Assembly: GCA_024760905.1 (NCBI GenBank)
Contig: CM045733.1
Location: 68,093,501-68,157,500, forward strand
DNA length: 64,000 nucleotides
Direction: 5' to 3'
DNA from: Plotosus lineatus
Lineage: Eukaryota > Chordata > Actinopteri > Siluriformes > Plotosidae
Positions 54,390 to 64,000 of this stretch are shown in pieces. The notes beneath the pieces are model-generated. The model did no database searches and had not been told where the DNA came from. It saw only the letters and a program-made list of their open reading frames with translations. Each line of letters starts with the position of its first letter. The first letter of the stretch is position 1. The translations under genes and the position numbers were made by a program.

Positions 54390-55680
54390 CTGGTAATTCA
54401 AATTTCAAATATCAGTAAGAGAACTAAACATGAAATTAAAAAATAAATAAACAAACAAACAAATAAATAAATAAAAATTAAAAACATTTGCTGACCTGTT
54501 TTAATCCTTGTGTAGGATTTAGAAAACACACTACGCTATGCAAATTCAAGCCGACCTTGATTAGTCAAAACCTTCAAAGGTCATTCGCCTTGAACTCTAG
54601 TACCCTCTGTCAACTAAAACACTAACGCTCTGATCTGAAATCAGTCGAAATGTAACGATGTTATGAGACATACTCTCGCTTGGAAAAAATATATTAATCC
54701 TCTATATAATGACTCATTTGTTTTTGCTACTTAAGGCTCAATCTCCAAACCAAATCATATCATAGTTTTGCTTTTAATTCTGCATTTATATCATAGACAT
54801 TTATATATATACTACAATACATATTATACTATACTTATACTGCTGAGATATTTCATTCGTTATCTTTCATGTATGTTTAGAACTGCTAATAAATAAGAGA
54901 CTCAGAAATCCACAACTTCAAATGCTCTGCAGAAATTTTGACAGAAATGTTGATGCAGAAACCCCAGTTGGAAAACTTGAAATGCTCCACCTCACACCAT
55001 TTTAGTGTTGAGCAAATGCTCATGTAAGCATCTAAGCCACTAGCTTTTTAAGGCTTTGAAACAAGCATGCTTGACTGACAGCCAGTGCAATGTCTCTCAG
55101 CGTGCCTGTACCCATAGGCTAGCAAACATTTAGTCAAATCCACAACAAGGTGGTTTTCTTAATTTGGAGCTTTAATGCCAGAATATAAATCACACAGACA
55201 GACAGTTTACTGCCAATTGTGGATGACTAACAGAGTAGTGTTAGGCATTTTATGCCAGGATACATAAGCACATTCAACAAACTATGAAGCCAGTGGTGCA
55301 AATAGAACGTGCCAGTTGTTGACATTGCTGATAAGCCTTCTGTGCTCTCTATTAACGACGACAGACCTTCAGTCTGATAAATAAACCAGTGTGGTGCAGC
55401 AGACTTCCCATACTGACAATACAGATATGGCCCCTGAGGCCAAGTCCAGTATATTGAGATGTTCACAAGCAGTTCGCCAGACTACTGTAAGTACATTACC
55501 AGTCAAAAGTTTTGATACAATTTCTGTTGCGATCTCTCTTTTGGCATTTATGTTCATAACAAGAGTAGTCACTATACCAGAACTCGCATACTGAACTCAC
55601 TGAACACCAAACATTCCAAATTATTTCAGTTATTTTCAGTTTTATGAACACATATATTTAGAAAGTGTCATTTATAAATG
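54390..55680. other. No gene seen; unique AT-rich sequence
   Basis: About 1.3 kb without recognised coding region. CCAGTCAAAAGTTTTGATAC near 55499 resembles the end sequence of some fish Tc1-type elements, but no partner end was found. Confidence 0.35.
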
Positions 55681-55698
55681 TATATTATTTTAATATCT

Positions 55699-55950
55699 GT
55701 TTTTCTTCTTTTCCTTTTGGCTGTTCCCTTCAGGGGTCGCCACAGCATCTTCTTCTCTTATACAAACTTCCTTCATGTCCTCCTTCACCACATCCATAAA
55801 TCTTCTATTTGGTCTTCCTCTAGGCCTTCTGCCTGGCAGTTCCAACCTCAGCACCCTACTACCAATATATTCACTACCCCTCCACTGTACATGTCCAAAC
55901 CATCTCAATCTAGCCTCTCTGACTTTGTCTTCAAAACCTCTTACATGTGC
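55699..55950 (-). mobile_element. MDRIRNE-type LINE 3' end with 18-bp target-site duplication
   Basis: TTTTTCTTCTTTTCCTTTTGG tail side, GGGGTCGCCACAGCATC, and a minus frame encoding RWFGHVQWRGSEYIGSRVLR and RRPRGRPNRRFMDVV. Perfect 18-bp direct repeat at 55681-55698 and 55951-55968. 5'-truncated, short. Confidence 0.93.
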
Positions 55951-56009
55951 TATATTATTTTAATATCTCTACATGTAATTTTGAATTTATACATGTATTA
56001 TTGAATTTA

Positions 56010-56410
56010 TAGTCTTGAGATGACAAGCGACTGAACAAGTGCCTGAGTGGCCTGAGCGGAAAGAAATGGGTGAATCCTTCAAATGTTAAAGAGGAAAAAT
56101 TTACATAATCAATGTGAGGATGAGTCAGCTGGGATGAACTGCAGCTCAATCATGCTCTGATGAAGCTTCGGCAGGTGAGGTGCCATCCATGAGGAGATAT
56201 TTGTCTGACATGCAGAGATCCAGGCAGAAACATCAGTGCCTGAGGGAGGAAAAGAGAGAATAAATTGAGTGTCATCTCCAAAGCAGAGCCATGAGAACCC
56301 ATGTGAGGATATAACAACAATGATGAACTTAGTATAAAGAGAGATCAAAGTGGACCAAGAACTGAGCCCTGGGGAACGCCAGTAGAAGATCAGTGTGGAG
56401 AACATGAGGA
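56010..56410 (-). pseudogene. L2-like LINE reverse transcriptase fragment
   Basis: Minus frame (56405-56109) encodes VVISSHGFSWLCFGDDTQF and the downstream ISSWMAPHLPKLHQS segment of the same family as 24513-25680. The catalytic box reads FGDD instead of YADD. It ends at a QSLVISRL-equivalent point (56015-56035). Confidence 0.82.
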
Positions 56411-56760
56411 AACCCCCCCCCCCCTTGTTGCTAAAATGCTTTTGAGTGCCGATATTACTACTGAAGGTGGCACAATCAAGTACAGTATTATTTTTAATTG
56501 GTGTTTTGGTTTTTTTTACATTAATAATACAGATGTTGGTGAGTTTTTGTCCTTAAATAAATCACAAAACTCAGATGAGATTTGTGGATTTTGTTTACTC
56601 ATGTTGCCTTTTGTATTATAGTAAATGTGTTTGGTGGTTGGAAACAACTAAGGGTTATGAATAAACAAAACTGAAGAAAAAAGAAAGGGGTACAAAGACT
56701 CTTTTGTGGTACTGTAATTGTTAACGTATACTTAGATGCCATCCCTAAAGTAACTGGTAT
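56411..56760. other. No gene seen
   Basis: AT-rich unique sequence with a C-run at 56413. Confidence 0.4.
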
Positions 56761-57043
56761 TCATTCATTCATTCGTTCATTTATTCATTTATTCATTCGT
56801 TCATTCATTTTGTAAGATGCTTAATCCTAATTTCAGTCACAGAGTGCCTATCTCAGCAACTGTGAGTGAAGAATATTTCCAATACACCCTGAATAGCTCC
56901 AACACACACACAACCATGAACATTCACACTACAACCTAGTGGTGATTTGAAACAGACAATTAAGCCTACTTTATTTATTTTTGGACTGTGGGAGGACACT
57001 TGGAGAAAACCCATGCAGGCAAACATGTAAACTCTGTAAACTG
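56761..57043 (-). mobile_element. SINE-B, diverged
   Basis: ATTCATTCATTCGTTC start, GATGCTTAATCCTAATTTC, CTGAATAGCTCCAACACACA, TGGACTGTGGGAGGACACTT, GGCAAACATGTAAACTCTG. Confidence 0.75.
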
Positions 57044-57047
57044 CTGT

Positions 57048-57605
57048 AAAGCGGAGCCTGTACCAGCCTGTACCAGTCTGTTGTGGTGAAGAGGGAGTTG
57101 AGCCACAAGGCAAAGCTCTCAATTTGCCAGTCGATCTACATTCCAACCCTCACCTAGGGTCACGAACTTTGAGTAGTGACCAAAAGAACAACATCAAGGC
57201 TACAAGCGGGTGAAATGAGCTTCCTTCACCGGGTTGTGGGACTCTCCCTTAGAGATAAACTGAGAAGCTGGGGAGAGCTCAGAGTAGAACCGCTGGTACG
57301 CCGCATTGATAGGGGCCAGTTGAGGTAGCTCAGGCATCTGGTCAGAATGCCTCCTGAGCGCTTCCCTGATGTGGTGTTTCAGGCATGTCCAACCAGGAAG
57401 AAACCTCGGGGTTGACCTAGAACACACTGGAAACACTATGTGTCTCGGCTTGTCTGGGAAAGACACGGTGTCCCCCCAGAAGAGCTGGAGGAAGTGGCTG
57501 GGGAGAGGGATGTCTGGACCTCATTGCTTAGGTTGTTGCCCCTGCGACCCAACCCTGGAATAAGCGGAAGATGATGATGATGACGATGATGATGATGATG
57601 ATGAC

Positions 57606-57657
<52 letters not shown>
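57048..57657 (+). mobile_element. LINE 3' end with long (GAT)n tail
   Basis: Forward copy of the family at 30531 and 33929: CTGTTGTGGTGAAGAGGGAG, GTCGATCTACATTCCAACCC, ATGAGCTTCCTTCACCGGG, GATAGGGGCCAGTTGAGGTA, GACCTAGAACACACTGGAAA, then AACCCTGGAATAAGCGGAAG and (GAT)n at 57569-57655. Frames are broken by several changes. 5'-truncated. Confidence 0.88.
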
Positions 57658-57658
<1 letters not shown>

Positions 57659-58570
57659 GGACAACAGCATATGCAGCACCTAAAAACATGAATAAAACAA
57701 CATTACCACAAAATTATGCATAGCTTGCTCCATTATATTTGCAAGAAAAAAATTGCTTAAACAAAATAAGTCACAAAACATAATGCATGTTGAAAACTCC
57801 CAAGAAAGTGAAAACATTCTTTATTAAGCTGTTACAATGTGCCAAATTCCAAAGTTGAACAAAAACTTTGGAGCCTCCTAACTTTAACAGAGTTCCAGGA
57901 GAACTTTGAACTTTGAACAATCTCCCATCTTTCTAATCTTTTCTTATTCTGTAATTCTTTTGGTTCTTTTTTGCAGGTGTTACACAATCAACTGATGACA
58001 ACGATTTTCCAAAGGTGACGCATGTAACACCATCTTAAATATTTATCATCTTCCATTGCAAGCTTTTGAATCAACTCAAGAGTTTGCAAAGTGTTGCAAA
58101 TTTTTCAAGGAAAAGGGTCATTGCAAGTTGACCATTTAACACCAGCTTTAAGTTAAACTTAACACAAATGCAGATCCGTGAGCTTGTTTAATGGCATCCA
58201 AGAAATAATTGTTTAATTTTTATGCAGTGAATTTTTGAACTGTAGTTCTCATAATTCTCATAACGCTCACTAAACCTTTAACTAAACCTTTATTTGTCAT
58301 TAATCCCATGTTTTCATTTCACTTCTATGGTTCTTGGAATTGTTTGTTTAGTCTCAGTGACAGATACACTATCGATGTCCCTGACTGCACTTGCTGTCTT
58401 GTGCAATTAGTTGAAAACAATTTTGAGCTTTGTGATCTGTCTGCTTATTCCTATCTCTTATGTACACATGTGTGCATGGATTTAAGATAGAGGGAAAATA
58501 ACTATTAGACTCCTTGACGGTTAACATTTAGACGAAAGGTTTCACCAATGGAAAGGTTAGTCGGGTTAAA
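57658..58570. other. No gene seen
   Basis: Unique AT-rich sequence, about 900 bp. Confidence 0.4.
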
Positions 58571-59128
58571 CAATATTCATTCATTCATTCATTCATTTTC
58601 CAAGTTGTTTTTTCCTAATTAGGGATCCCAGGAGGATGGCACCCATCTCATTCAACTCTGGGAAAAGAAGAGGTACACCCTGAACAGTTCCCCAAGCCAT
58701 TACAGGTCTAACACACATACAGTCATTCACACTCACTTCTCACACCTAGCAGGGATTTAGAACCGCGAACCAGCCGTCTGTGTACGGACTGTGGAAGAAA
58801 ATTGAAATAGAGAAAACCCTCACAAGCACACGGAGAACATGCAAACTAAACATATCTCATTCAACTCTGGGAAAAGAAGAGGTACACCCTGAACAGTTCC
58901 CCAAGCCATTACAGGTCTAACACACATACAGTCATTCACACTCACTTCTCACACCTAGCAGGGATTTAGAACCGCGAACCAGCCGTCTGTGTACGGACTG
59001 TGGAAGAAAATTGAAATAGAGAAAACCCTCACAAGCACACGGAGAACATGCAAACTAAACATAGAAACGGCTCGAGACGAGAACTCGAACCCAGGACCTT
59101 CTTGCTGTGAGGCGAACGTGCCGCCCGG
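58571..59128 (-). mobile_element. SINE-B containing a 209-bp perfect tandem duplication
   Basis: Tail side ATTCATTCATTC and TTTTTCCTAATTAGGGATCC, body, and head (GAGAACTCGAACCCAGGACC, TTCTTGCTGTGAGGCG). The segment 58645-58853 is repeated directly as 58854-59062 with no difference found on reading. Confidence 0.92.
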
Positions 59129-60946
59129 TTATACAACAGTGTGCTCAAGATATGCGTATGGACATCGTGAATATAACCTGGAGAAAACTTCAGTCAAAAC
59201 TACAATGATAAATTATATACATTTCTATGTTGATAGGGTTTTAAACTCTATAAGCTTAAAAATTTACATAATTTATCATTTTATACGTTGGTTGGTGTTA
59301 TAGTTCAACAGGTATTCATATGTTATCCTCAACAATTTCATCATCATCATCATGTTTCCCCCTGTGGCGTCGTGGACATCTCTGGGGCGCTTTTGCTGGA
59401 ATCGGGTACGCAGAAGTCGCAGGAAATCGTTCTTCGCCATCTATGAAGACTCGATTTCATTACCTTTTAAAGCACTGTTATAAAATCGCTTAAATTAACT
59501 CGGAGAAAGAGGCTACTTCACTTCCTAGTCGCCAGTGACTCCGTTGGCTCACTCTGCCGCAAGACCAAGCGACCCAGGGTGCACCTGTCCTAATGACGGA
59601 GGTGGAGTCTGGCTTGAGTGTGATAGGCGTTTAGATTTAGCGTTTAGATTTAAATTTAATCAGATAGCAATATCACTGTGCAACCATAAGGTCTATATTA
59701 ACTTCAGACGTGTTGATAGTGACATTGTGGTTACATAGTGACATCATTAAGATTTCTTTAAGTATCTTCTTTATTTAAGGGGAAGTTGTTGTGGGCACTT
59801 GCGAATCCATAATGGCTGACTTTGCTGCTTTGGGAAGCTTGAGTGCATCAGCCCATGGGGAGAAAGCTGAGTTTTTCAATAGCATGTGGATTTATTTGGA
59901 GAGATAAATGGTTGATGTCATGATTTCGATTGTCATGGAATGTATTAATGCAGATCTGTGATGACAGGTTATACTGTTTTTTACAGCTTCTGTGATGCCA
60001 CTTTTTCATTTCAGCGCTTCCTTTAACTCTGCTGTTCACACTACTTTAAAATGACTGGTTTCCTCTTTGGATCCGACAAGAGAAGTTTAAGAGAGTGTAA
60101 ACCTTTTTCTTCAAATTTGATGCTGCGGAATGACGTCTCCTGTCAGATAGTGCAGAAAAGTACAGAACATTTTGCATACATGTTGTACTGAGAAGAAAAC
60201 GAAAACACACTTTGTTTCAATGTTCCCGGGAGTTGAAATTCCTTCAGAGCTAATTTAGTATGTCCTTGGGTCAGTTTTTTAAAAATCACAATTTTTATAA
60301 TGTATTTTGCTCTTGCTCAATTGTGCCTGATACTGAGACACAAAATAAATCTGGTAGAGATACAATCTTCAATCAGCCATTAACTGACAACTTCAAGCTT
60401 CAAGAGTTTTCAAAACAACAAAATGTTGGTAAAATTGACCCTATGCAAAAAAAAATAAGCATTACTTTTTTGCCAATTAAATTTCATCCCTGATTTCAAA
60501 GCACTCGCTAATGGGTTGTTGTTCATAATAAAATTGTGTTGTGCAAAATGAATCACGTGAAACAAAAATGTGCTGACTGTAGAAAGGCCTAAATACAAAT
60601 GTGAGGCTTATTGAGTTGGAATTGTTGTGGACAAGGATTTCCTTTAATTCTCATATTTTTGGAAGGTTCGTGCTGAATAAAGACTGTAAAAGTGTTGTTC
60701 CACTGACGGCTTGATAAATCCTTCGAAACATTTCAGATTCTCACCAGCTTGCTATATATGCAACCTTCGTATCAAGTTTAATGTATGATTTGGTGGTTTT
60801 CCGTTAGTATGCTGTCCTATTCAGGATCCAGAGGTTATTCTAGGAACAAAGCGTTATCGTTGTTATCTCATCAGTACGTGAGCGTGAGGGGTCTGCCTTA
60901 AGATCCCAATTGTGGGAAATTTCTGATAACTCTCTAGAAATGTTCT
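59129..60946. other. No gene seen; unique sequence
   Basis: About 1.8 kb with no recognised repeat or domain. Frames at 59535-59738 and 60260-60493 have no recognised domain. Confidence 0.35.
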
Positions 60947-60990
60947 AATCAGTGACCCAGAGCCTTCACCACTGAGCCACCACTGGCCCA
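60947..60990 (-). mobile_element. SINE-A head fragment
   Basis: ATCAGTGACCCAGAGCCTTC then CACTGAGCCACCACTGGCCC, reverse of the tRNA-like head only. Confidence 0.65.
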
Positions 60991-61387
60991 ATCGTCTTAT
61001 CTAATCTTCCTTTGTCAATATTAAGTAATTATTGGATTAGGTGAAGTATGATATGAAGAATTGTTCAGATTGAGAGGGTTTCAACCGCCAAGGCTGATAG
61101 CCGGAGTAGATAGCATCCTGTGAGCTGTAAATAATTTCCATATCATACAAACAATGAAGTCTTTAATTGTTTTATTATTCATTCAAAGTATTTTGATTTA
61201 TTTGATTTATCCAGTGCGATTAACAGATAAGTGAGCTCATAGAAGAATATCAAGAATTATATTATGATGGCTTTCCACCAATCAGAGAAAAGAAAATATT
61301 TTGAGTCAATAATTTCATTCACCTACCCAGTTATTATTTACAGCAGTGAGCAGAAACAGTAGCTTGAATAAATAAGTACATTTATAA
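60991..61387. other. No gene seen
   Basis: Unique AT-rich sequence. Confidence 0.4.
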
Positions 61388-61400
61388 TTTAAAGTGTTAT

Positions 61401-61763
61401 GGCGCAGTGGTGGTCTCGTGGTATAGGATGCTGGATCGCTGATCCAAAGGTTGGGGGTTCGAGTCCCACTCTCCACAAGGTTGTCACTGTCCCCCCCCCC
61501 AGTGCAGCTAACTGGATTATCAAAGGCGGGCCATGTCTCTCACTGTCTATGGTGAGAGGTTCATGTAAAAGAACCATTGCTGACTTTTGTAAAGAGGAGC
61601 TGCAAAGCCGTCCGCGTGTTTCTGTCCCTTGCTAAAAAGGGGTTGTGACAGGAAGGGCATCCGACGTAAAAACCTCCGTCAAATCAAAAACGTGTGAATC
61701 ACATGATTTGCTGTGGCAACTCCTGAGTAAAAGGGAAAAAGCCGAAAGGAAGACAGACAATAC
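61401..61763 (+). mobile_element. SINE-A2, full length, tail 2, perfect target-site duplication
   Basis: Head with A-box-like TGGTCTCGTGG, GCTGGATCGCTGATCC, exact B-box GGTTCGAGTCC, A-type body (GGGCCATGTCTCTCACTGTC, AAGAACCATTGCTGACTT), then at GTGTTTCTGTCCC it switches to tail 2: GGAAGGGCATCCGACG, GATTTGCTGTGGCAACTCCT, AAAAGCCGAAAGGAAG. Flanked by TTTAAAGTGTTAT at 61388-61400 and 61764-61776. Confidence 0.95.
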
Positions 61764-61828
61764 TTTAAAGTGTTATAACTAATATTATGTCCAGCTGCAT
61801 GTTGAATTGTTTTTTTTTAGCTCATTTC

Positions 61829-62168
61829 AGTTCATTTTCTGTAACCGCTTCATCCTAATTATGGTCACGAGGAGGCTGGTGCCCATCCCTGCCAACTCAG
61901 GGTGAGGGCAGAGTACACCCTGGACAGCTTGCCAGGCCATCGCAGGGCGGAAACACGCCGACGGCTTTGCAGCCTAGTCTTGTCCAAAGTCAGCAATGGT
62001 TCTTTTACATGCCTCACACCATAGACAGTGAGAGACATGGCCGGCCTTTGATAACCCAGTTAGCTGCACTGGGGGGGGACAATGACAACCTTGTGGAGAG
62101 TGGGACTCAAACCCCCAACCTTTGGATCAGCGATCCGGCGCCTTATACCACTAGACCACCACTGCCTC
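61829..62168 (-). mobile_element. SINE-A, full length
   Basis: Tail 1 (ACCGCTTCATCCTAATTATG), body, and head with GGGACTCAAACCCCC, CAGCGATCCGGCGCC and CTAGACCACCACTGCC. Confidence 0.9.
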
Positions 62169-62289
62169 AGTTTTGGTTTTTTTTGTTTGTTTTTTTTTTA
62201 GTTTTCTGTTCAAAATCACAACCGAGAGAAGATTATAAAAGAATGACTCATGAGTTTATTTACAGGAGTTGGGTTAATCATAAGACAAA

Positions 62290-62690
62290 ATAGCCAAGAG
62301 TTACTGTTTAAAATGAATGTTGAAAGAGTGTTTATGGGCACTGCGAATGCTAACCTTTACACAGAGTGTGTTAAGTACAAAAGATTTGATTTAGTGAACG
62401 GTGAAGTAATGTAAATCTTTAGTCTCGTGGCGGCCGTTAGTTGTAAACAGAGCCAAACTGTGGCTATAATAAGCGTTTTCATATCAAGTACCGTTTTTTT
62501 TTACAAATGTTTGTGGGGAAGGTTTTCACCAAGGACTCAATCAGTGATTGATAAACGTGATTATTTTCCCCAGGATTCTCTCTGTGTTTACTAACAGGAG
62601 GCATCATAAATATTTAATAGGCTTAAATAAAGTGGGCTCTTGATTACAGACTTTAATGTAATGTGTTTTATTCAGCTAAATAAGCCTTAA
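62290..62690. other. Repeat-poor block, candidate conserved noncoding DNA
   Basis: No repeat or domain recognised. GGCGGCCGTTAGTTGTAAAC near 62430 and CATAAATATTTAATAGGCTT near 62606 stand out against the AT-rich surroundings. Low confidence. Confidence 0.25.
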
Positions 62691-62920
62691 AATCTATAAG
62701 GCATGAAACTTAAAAAAAAAAAAAGAGGATTACTTAATGCAGGGCAGAAGTTAGCCGGTACAGCAGGCACCAGAATTGTTTGCACCGATCTTAGACATAG
62801 CACCGGGTTGGCGCTGCCTTGGGTGTGCTCATGAATCACAGAGTGTGTATAACACAAGCTGTATAAATTATGCAACCAAAATAATGCAAGTCAATTTTTA
62901 ACCATTGTTATCATATGTTT

Positions 62921-63222
62921 GTGGGGCCGGTGGCGTAGTGGTTAGGGTGTTGCGCTCATGATCGGGAGGTTGTGAGTTCGAATCCCACTGAGACCCTCAC
63001 TGTGCTAAGACCCCTGGGCAAGGTCGCAACCACAAGTGTGCCTCTGTTCACCCAGCAGTATAAATGGGTACCAGTAAAATATACTGGGAAGGGAACCTGC
63101 GATGGACTAGCGTCACATCCAGGGGGAGTCGAACTCCTGGTCGCTTCACGCTATGGAAACTGAGAATAAGCACCGGCCTGATGAGCCGCGAGGCTCGGGT
63201 GTAAAAACCCAACAGACTTACC
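62921..63222 (+). mobile_element. SINE-C, full length, target-site duplication
   Basis: tRNA-like head GGTGGCGTAGTGGTTAGG, TTGCGCTCATGATCGGGAGG, B-box GAGTTCGAATCCC, body ACTGTGCTAAGACCCCTGGG, CGATGGACTAGCGTCACATC, tail GGCTCGGGTGTAAAAACCC. Flanks TATCATATGTTT (62909-62920) and TATCATGTGTTT (63223-63234), one change. Confidence 0.92.
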
Positions 63223-63234
63223 TATCATGTGTTT

Positions 63235-64000
63235 ATACATTGGTTTCCATTTTTACTTTGAAATATTATGACATTTCCTGTATGTAATTATCCAACATAT
63301 GCATAATATTTTATATACTGTATGTCACTTTTTGGTTCCTTAATTTCTCTTTTTTTTTTAAATCCCGTGTCATGTGTTTTCACCTTCTGACAAAGAGTAG
63401 GAACACACTCTGAAACCCCTGGCAAAGCTATATTTAGTGAAGTCAGTTATGGTCATCAAGTAGTCAAGGAGGAATGTGAATGGTGTTATACTGCCCGTCA
63501 GGATCAATAAAACCTTGTTGTTGGTTGAAGCTATAACCCAAATGAATGTATTTTAATATGAAATCAAAAGGAAAGGCTGTCATCATAAGTTTATAGTATG
63601 TCATTTCATTATCAAATATCATTTGGATATAAGATACAGTACTTTATCACTGTTGTAATACGTGTACTTGACCCACATCTACAGCCGGAGCTGATTACTG
63701 CAACAGCTGCAACTCTAACCTCCAGCAGTAACAGTATCTACAGTACGAGGCAAAACAGACAAGTTAGGGTTATGAATAGCTTAAATGCTGTATGCTGCTG
63801 CTGTGTGTGTGTGTGTGTGTGAGTGTACAGTATATAGTAGGTTCATTATACATGATCAATACATGAATGATAAGAATGTCCAACTGGTTGTACACTACAC
63901 ATAGTAAGACACTGATTTGACAGCATCATCAGGATTTAATCTGATCTCCCCTGCAAGAAAAATAAAAAAATACAGCTTGGTGTTCGCATCAAAACCACGA
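63235..64000. other. No gene; (GT)n at 63802-63821
   Basis: Unique AT-rich sequence to the window end, with one short dinucleotide tract. Confidence 0.4.

Noticed and set aside
61401..61475. tRNA gene with A-box and exact B-box
   Set aside because: It is the head of a full-length SINE with target-site duplications; no tRNA-length end or terminator is present.
62921..62990. tRNA gene
   Set aside because: Same reason: it is the 5' head of SINE-C with flanking duplications.

Overview
The window is eukaryotic nuclear DNA, most likely from a ray-finned (probably teleost) fish. The evidence is the repeat content: tRNA-derived SINEs with fish-style tails, L2-like and other non-LTR retrotransposons, Tc1-like, pogo/Tigger-like, IS630-like and hAT DNA transposons, very long (GT)n tracts, and fish-typical dispersed motifs near 6645, 23180 and 50465. 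No operons, ribosome binding sites, CRISPR arrays, rRNA genes or free-standing tRNA genes were seen. The species cannot be named from the sequence alone.

No intact host protein-coding gene is recognisable. Every protein-like reading frame that I can assign is a broken mobile-element gene. The window therefore reads as an intergenic stretch or a large intron.

Layout. 0.3-2.2 kb: decayed hAT transposase gene with a BED finger, followed by an unassigned protein-like frame on the minus strand (2.5-3.2 kb). 5.3-6.2 kb: non-autonomous hAT element. 7.3-10.6 kb: MITE, SINEs and a GACA/GATA tract. 11.6-12.4 kb: TTGG array with a 181-bp higher-order repeat. 13-17.4 kb: SINEs and LINE 3' ends. 18-19 kb: Tc1 relic next to a MITE. 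20.1-22.9 kb: IS630-like transposon relic with a nested MITE. 23.2-26.1 kb: LINE nested in LINE, a SINE and a second IS630-like relic. 27-31.2 kb: LINE copies and a SINE, several with clear target-site duplications. 31.9-34.2 kb: MITEs, a tail-swapped SINE and a LINE. 34.7-36.5 kb: the longest mostly repeat-poor block, the best place to look for conserved regulatory DNA. 37.2-39.0 kb: Tc1-like element split by a Tigger-like element; related Tigger-like copies lie at 40.5 and 47.0 kb. 41.4-63.2 kb: dense SINEs with two LINE fragments, a 209-bp tandem duplication and further unique blocks.

How the parts work together. The SINEs are modular. Families A and B have different tRNA-like heads but share one 3' tail. 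A variant of A (called A2) carries a different tail that matches the 3' end of one LINE family present in the same window, consistent with SINEs borrowing LINE machinery. Nesting gives a relative history: Tc1, IS630-like and L2-like elements are older, while Tigger-like, MITE and short LINE insertions with clean target duplications are younger. I found no convincing new biological system. The most useful leads are the modular SINE tails, the CCAAT-rich 70-bp repeat inside a Tigger-like element, an intact exon-like transposase relic, and several repeat-poor blocks that may be conserved noncoding elements.
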